From assembly GCA_934254835.1 (NCBI GenBank), contig CAKQMI010000002.1:1-64000 (forward strand): DNA of 64,000 nt, in the 5' to 3' direction. Below are positions 61,287 to 64,000 of the stretch, in pieces. The notes beneath the pieces are model-generated. The model did no database searches. It was given only the letters and a program-made list of their open reading frames with translations, and was not told the origin of the DNA. How positions within the stretch are numbered: the stretch's first letter is position 1; each line of letters starts with the position of its first letter. A program made the position numbers and the translations under genes. The stretch comes from an uncultured Clostridia bacterium. Lineage in GTDB: Bacteria; Bacillota; Clostridia; Christensenellales; CAG-917.

Positions 61287-62204
61287 TTACTTTTCGTCGT
61301 TATTTGCAAGGTCTTTGTCGTCGTTTTGGACAATATCGTCGTCCTTTTCATCGGTTTTTGCGGTTTCGTCGTTGTCGGGATTGTCCGTACTTTCGGCATT
61401 ATCGGCGATATTATCAACGTTTTCATTATCTTTCCTGTCGTTTTCCTCGTCCGTTACGGTATATACGCCGTCGTTTTCAACGGTATCGACCGCGTCTTCC
61501 GTCGACGCTTCAGGATCAACGGGCGTATATTTATCGTTATAAACCTCCATCGTTTCGAGTTTCAACGGACGTTTAATGCGCGGATACAGGAAGAAAGTCA
61601 CCGCCGACACAATAAAGCACCTCAAAAGATTGAACGGCAGAATGCCAACGCCCAGATACCATTTGTAAAAAGTTTCTTTCGTGATGCCCTTGTAAAGTTT
61701 GCTCATCATACCGAGAAGCGGTGCCCAACTGCCCTTGAACATAACCTCGACGTAAAACGGTATCGAGATGAAGCGGTTGACGATAATCGACATAACCGTG
61801 ACCGTCAAAGAGCCCACAACAAGCCCTATAAGCGCGGTTTTTTTGTTCTTTTTACTGTTGTATATGAGCGAAGACGGCACGACAAAACAAATGCCCAAAA
61901 TTACGTCGGTTGCCTCACCCACAAAAAACGTGCCCGACAGCGGAAGTTTCAATAAACACTTGAAGAAAATTACAAGCACACCCGAGATCGGTCCCATCGA
62001 AAACCCTGCGATAAGCGCGGGAAGTTCGGAAATCTGAATATCCAAAAAGTTCGGGAACAAAAACGGCAACGGGAATTTTGCAACAACATACAAAATATAG
62101 GATAAAGTGGTATAAATTGCGATTTTTACAATGTACTCCACCCTGTTTTTGCCGTCGGTGTAACGCTTGAAGTTGGTGACAATGTTTCTTCTGAGTTCGG
62201 ACAT
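61287..62204 (-). CDS. ribU: ECF riboflavin transporter S component RibU
   Basis: The 305-residue membrane protein has about six helices over the first 215 residues (YIVKIAIYTTLSYILYVV ... PNFLDIQISELPALIAGFSMGPISGVLVIFFKCLLKL), the RibU pattern for riboflavin uptake with shared ECF modules. An FMN riboswitch precedes it, which confirms the substrate class. The tail of about 90 residues is Asp/Asn/Glu-rich and disordered, an unusual addition. The start at 62204 is after the riboswitch hairpin; the GAGG of the hairpin's 3' arm is the only ribosome-site candidate. Confidence 0.93.
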   Translation of the reverse strand: MSELRRNIVTNFKRYTDGKNRVEYIVKIAIYTTLSYILYVVAKFPLPFLFPNFLDIQISELPALIAGFSMGPISGVLVIFFKCLLKLPLSGTFFVGEATDVILGICFVVPSSLIYNSKKNKKTALIGLVVGSLTVTVMSIIVNRFISIPFYVEVMFKGSWAPLLGMMSKLYKGITKETFYKWYLGVGILPFNLLRCFIVSAVTFFLYPRIKRPLKLETMEVYNDKYTPVDPEASTEDAVDTVENDGVYTVTDEENDRKDNENVDNIADNAESTDNPDNDETAKTDEKDDDIVQNDDKDLANNDEK

Positions 62205-62236
62205 ATAAAAAAGCCTCGATTTGTATTTTCGAGGCG
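62205..62236 (-). terminator. Riboswitch-controlled terminator before ribU
   Basis: GCCTCGA and TCGAGGC (62229-62235, 62213-62219) form a stem followed by six Ts on the minus strand, then the ATG. The 3' arm contains the GAGG that would be the ribosome site, so the hairpin could also hide translation initiation. CGCCTCGAA of its 5' arm is complementary to the aptamer's 5' flank TTCGAGGCG. Confidence 0.8.
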
Positions 62237-62274
62237 TCTTGAAATCATATATTGCAACAAATGCACGATAAACG

Positions 62275-62376
62275 ACTTCTCCCATCCGGACTATACCGTC
62301 GGTCAGGGAATTTCACCCTGTCGCTTGCGCTTGTGGACTGTCACCACCGGTGAGGACTTGCACCTCGCCTCGAAGT
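62275..62376 (-). promoter_or_regulatory. FMN riboswitch (RFN element)
   Basis: On the minus strand GAGGCGAGGTGCAAGTCCTC, ACCGGTGGT, GACAGGGTGAAATTCCCTG, ACCGACGGTATAGTCCGGAT and GGGAGAAGT follow in the order of the conserved RFN aptamer, with P1 closed by ACTTC/GAAGT. It lies between a TTGCAA-17-TATAAT promoter and ribU. High FMN should favour the terminator at 62205-62236. Confidence 0.95.
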
Positions 62377-62382
62377 AGTTTC

Positions 62383-62411
62383 ATTATAGCACGGCGTATT
62401 CCAAATTGCAA
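62383..62411 (-). promoter_or_regulatory. ribU promoter
   Basis: TTGCAA (62406-62411) and TATAAT (62383-62388) are 17 bases apart on the minus strand, seven bases ahead of the riboswitch P1. Confidence 0.78.
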
Positions 62412-62467
62412 TACTTATTTCCGTGTTTTTTCAAAATGTGAAAAATCGTCTTAACTTTTGTCCAATG

Positions 62468-62821
62468 TCAGTTGCTTTCGTACTTCACAACGTTGTCGCC
62501 GTCCGACCAGAGTTTGTCAAGGCAGTACAAAACACGCGTGTCGTCGTTGAAAATGTGCACGATAACCCCGCCGTAGTCCATGACAATCCACCTGCCTTCG
62601 CGAGTGCCGTCGACACGAAGCGGTTCGAACCCGTCAACTTTTGACAGTTTTTCGTCGATGTGTTCATAGATGGCTTTCGCCTGCGCGGTGCTTCTTGCCG
62701 TCGCGATGACAAAATAGTCCGCAACGATGGTCAGATGCCCGACTTTCATAATGGTGATGTCGATTGCTTTCTTTTCGCTGAGTAATCCGCAAATTCTTTC
62801 GGCAAGTTCTTGAGGGTTCAT
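62468..62821 (-). CDS. rsfS: Ribosome silencing factor RsfS
   Basis: The 117-residue protein binds ribosomal protein L14 and blocks subunit joining when nutrients are short. The family sequence IDITIMKVGHLTIVADYFVIATARSTAQAKAI, then VDGTREGRWIVMDYGGVIVHIFNDDTRVLYCLDKLW, is complete. It follows the nadD-yqeK gene by 35 bases, the common nadD-yqeK-rsfS order. GGAG precedes the ATG. Confidence 0.96.
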   Translation of the reverse strand: MNPQELAERICGLLSEKKAIDITIMKVGHLTIVADYFVIATARSTAQAKAIYEHIDEKLSKVDGFEPLRVDGTREGRWIVMDYGGVIVHIFNDDTRVLYCLDKLWSDGDNVVKYESN

Positions 62822-62856
62822 TAAATTCTCCTTATAGCGTTCTGTGATATTTGGTA

Positions 62857-63999
62857 TTAAATGGTATTATCAGTATAATAATTTACCGCTTTTGTTGTCA
62901 AAGGATAAACCGCCCTGCCCGTTTCGACAACGTAATCGCGACTGTAAGTCAGGCATTTGATAAATCCCTTTTCAAAATCATTATACACGGCTTTTCGCAA
63001 ACTTTCAACCCCTTTGAAATCTCTTTCCGACGAAATGAGGTCGGAAACGTAAATAAGTTTTTCAAAAGACGTCATATTTTCGCGCCCGGTGGTGTGGAAG
63101 CGAATGGCGTTCAGCAACTCATCGTCCGAAATTTTGAAGTCTTTTTTGACAATTTCCGCACTTACGAACTGGTGCTGTACGGGCGAGCCGATCGAATCGG
63201 CAGGAATAAGATTTTTGAGATTTTCGGGCAATTTTTCCTTATCGTACCTCTTCCCGACGTCGTGCAAAAGCCCCGCCAACAACACTTTATTTTCGTCAAT
63301 CATTAGACAAAAGTTACGATTTAGCGACAGCGCAGTAAGCGCGGTATTCTTGCTGTGCAAAAACCTTTTTTCGTCCAAATACCTTTCCGCCTTGTCAACG
63401 TAAGGGAAGAATTTGGAATATAAGTCGTGCGACTTTATATACGCCAAGACTTTTGAATTAAGCCCCGAAACGTCCGCTTTCAACAACAGTCTGTCTCGTA
63501 TGCTGTGGCTATCGAGCTCGCGCCCGACGTAATCCAAAACACGGATATTCCCCTGCCATTTTTCGTTGAGTTCTTGCGCCTTTTTTCTGGCGTCCGGATA
63601 CCCCTCGCGATTGAAAACCGCAATCTCAAAACTCCTGACAATATACTCGGGATTATGCCAACTTTCAATCGCCAACAAACTGTCGCCACCGATGACATAA
63701 ACAAACTTTCCGTACTTGTTTTCGAGCCGTGGCAAATTGTCGGACGAATAATTGACGCCCTCGTTTTTGTTTTCGATATCGTCGATGATAATCTCGGCAG
63801 GCACCGTCGAAAACGCCAGACGAGCCATCTCGGCGCGGTCATAAAACGGCGTCTCGGACGCGCTTTTGTGTGGCGGATTTTTGGTGGGTACAACGATAAC
63901 TCTGTCGGCGCAAAGTTCGTTCACCGCCGACTTCAAAATGTTTATGTGTTCGTCGTGGACGGGATCGAAACTCCCGCCGAAAACTACGTTCTTTATCAT
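62857..63999 (-). CDS. nadD: NadD-YqeK fusion: nicotinate-nucleotide adenylyltransferase plus HD phosphohydrolase
   Basis: The 380-residue protein joins two enzymes normally encoded separately. Residues 1-200 are NadD, which makes deamido-NAD: VVFGGSFDPVHDEHINIL with the nucleotidyltransferase GxFDPxHxxH motif, PTKNPPHKS and the end SHSIRDRLL. Residues about 205-380 are YqeK, an HD-domain Ap4A hydrolase: LHSKNTALTALSLN, LLAGLLHDVGKRYD (HD pair) and AIRFHTTGRENMT. rsfS follows. The start is one base from the window edge. Confidence 0.94.
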   Translation of the reverse strand: MIKNVVFGGSFDPVHDEHINILKSAVNELCADRVIVVPTKNPPHKSASETPFYDRAEMARLAFSTVPAEIIIDDIENKNEGVNYSSDNLPRLENKYGKFVYVIGGDSLLAIESWHNPEYIVRSFEIAVFNREGYPDARKKAQELNEKWQGNIRVLDYVGRELDSHSIRDRLLLKADVSGLNSKVLAYIKSHDLYSKFFPYVDKAERYLDEKRFLHSKNTALTALSLNRNFCLMIDENKVLLAGLLHDVGKRYDKEKLPENLKNLIPADSIGSPVQHQFVSAEIVKKDFKISDDELLNAIRFHTTGRENMTSFEKLIYVSDLISSERDFKGVESLRKAVYNDFEKGFIKCLTYSRDYVVETGRAVYPLTTKAVNYYTDNTI

Positions 64000-64000
64000 A

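Overview
The window looks like chromosome from an endospore-forming member of the Clostridia, probably an uncultured gut-type lineage. The evidence is the gene content and order: spoIIGA-sigE-sigG-ylmC-nrdR, an intact sigK, a dcw cluster running mraZ to ftsZ, tig-clpP-clpX-lon-ysxC, ylmE-sepF-lspA-rluD, and type II NADP isocitrate dehydrogenase. Base composition is moderate, with AT-rich promoters of the TTGACA/TTGCAA-17-TATAAT type. No prophage, insertion sequence or CRISPR array was seen. The species cannot be named from sequence alone.

Layout. 1-1009: 3' end of a tRNA-Leu, a relict copy of its 3' end, and an AT-rich orphan gene. 1378-3192: flavodoxin, an EamA remnant and a degenerate ABC ATPase. 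3193-3925: interspersed repeats. 3926-9202: ruvX, an ABC exporter, a cytoplasmic subtilase, small conserved proteins, an XRE regulator and a DUF3343 protein. 9311-14354: cysteine-desulfurase-like enzyme, rarA and a large protein resembling an inactivated cyclic glucan synthase. 14391-14588: a very short RNase P RNA-like gene with its own promoter and terminator. 14893-19654: sigK, RluA-family synthase, nrdR, ylmC, sigG, sigE, spoIIGA. 20805-34430: ftsZ, ftsA, ftsQ, murA, ftsW, murD, mraY, murE, spoVD-like PBP, ftsL-like, rsmH, mraZ (all minus strand). 34770-42478: phosphoesterase, a probable coat protein under a SigK-type promoter, ysxC, lon, clpX, clpP, tig. 42647-49200: rqcH, membrane protein, rluD, lspA, sepF, ylmE, SSB-like protein, polysaccharide deacetylase. 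49336-54184: a PurL-like protein lacking its catalytic motifs, a divergent WYL regulator and a Sel1 protein. 54687-63999: LURP-one protein, icd, ddl, membrane-anchored murF, hydrolase, rimI-tsaB-tsaE, FMN-riboswitch-controlled ribU, rsfS and a nadD-yqeK fusion.

How the genes work together. Most of the window serves envelope synthesis, division and sporulation. MurA, MurE, MurD, Ddl and MurF supply lipid-linked precursor to MraY, and FtsW plus the PBP polymerise it under FtsZ/FtsA/SepF/FtsQ. The SpoIIGA-SigE-SigG-SigK set drives spore development. Lon, ClpXP, trigger factor and RqcH handle protein quality control.

The most unusual signals are the miniature RNase P-like RNA, two or three apparent pseudoenzymes retained as long intact frames (PurL-like, NdvB-like, ABC ATPase-like), mobile palindromic repeats that supply stop codons, arrays of mini-hairpins with interchangeable stems, and several promoters placed so that the mRNA should start at the ATG.
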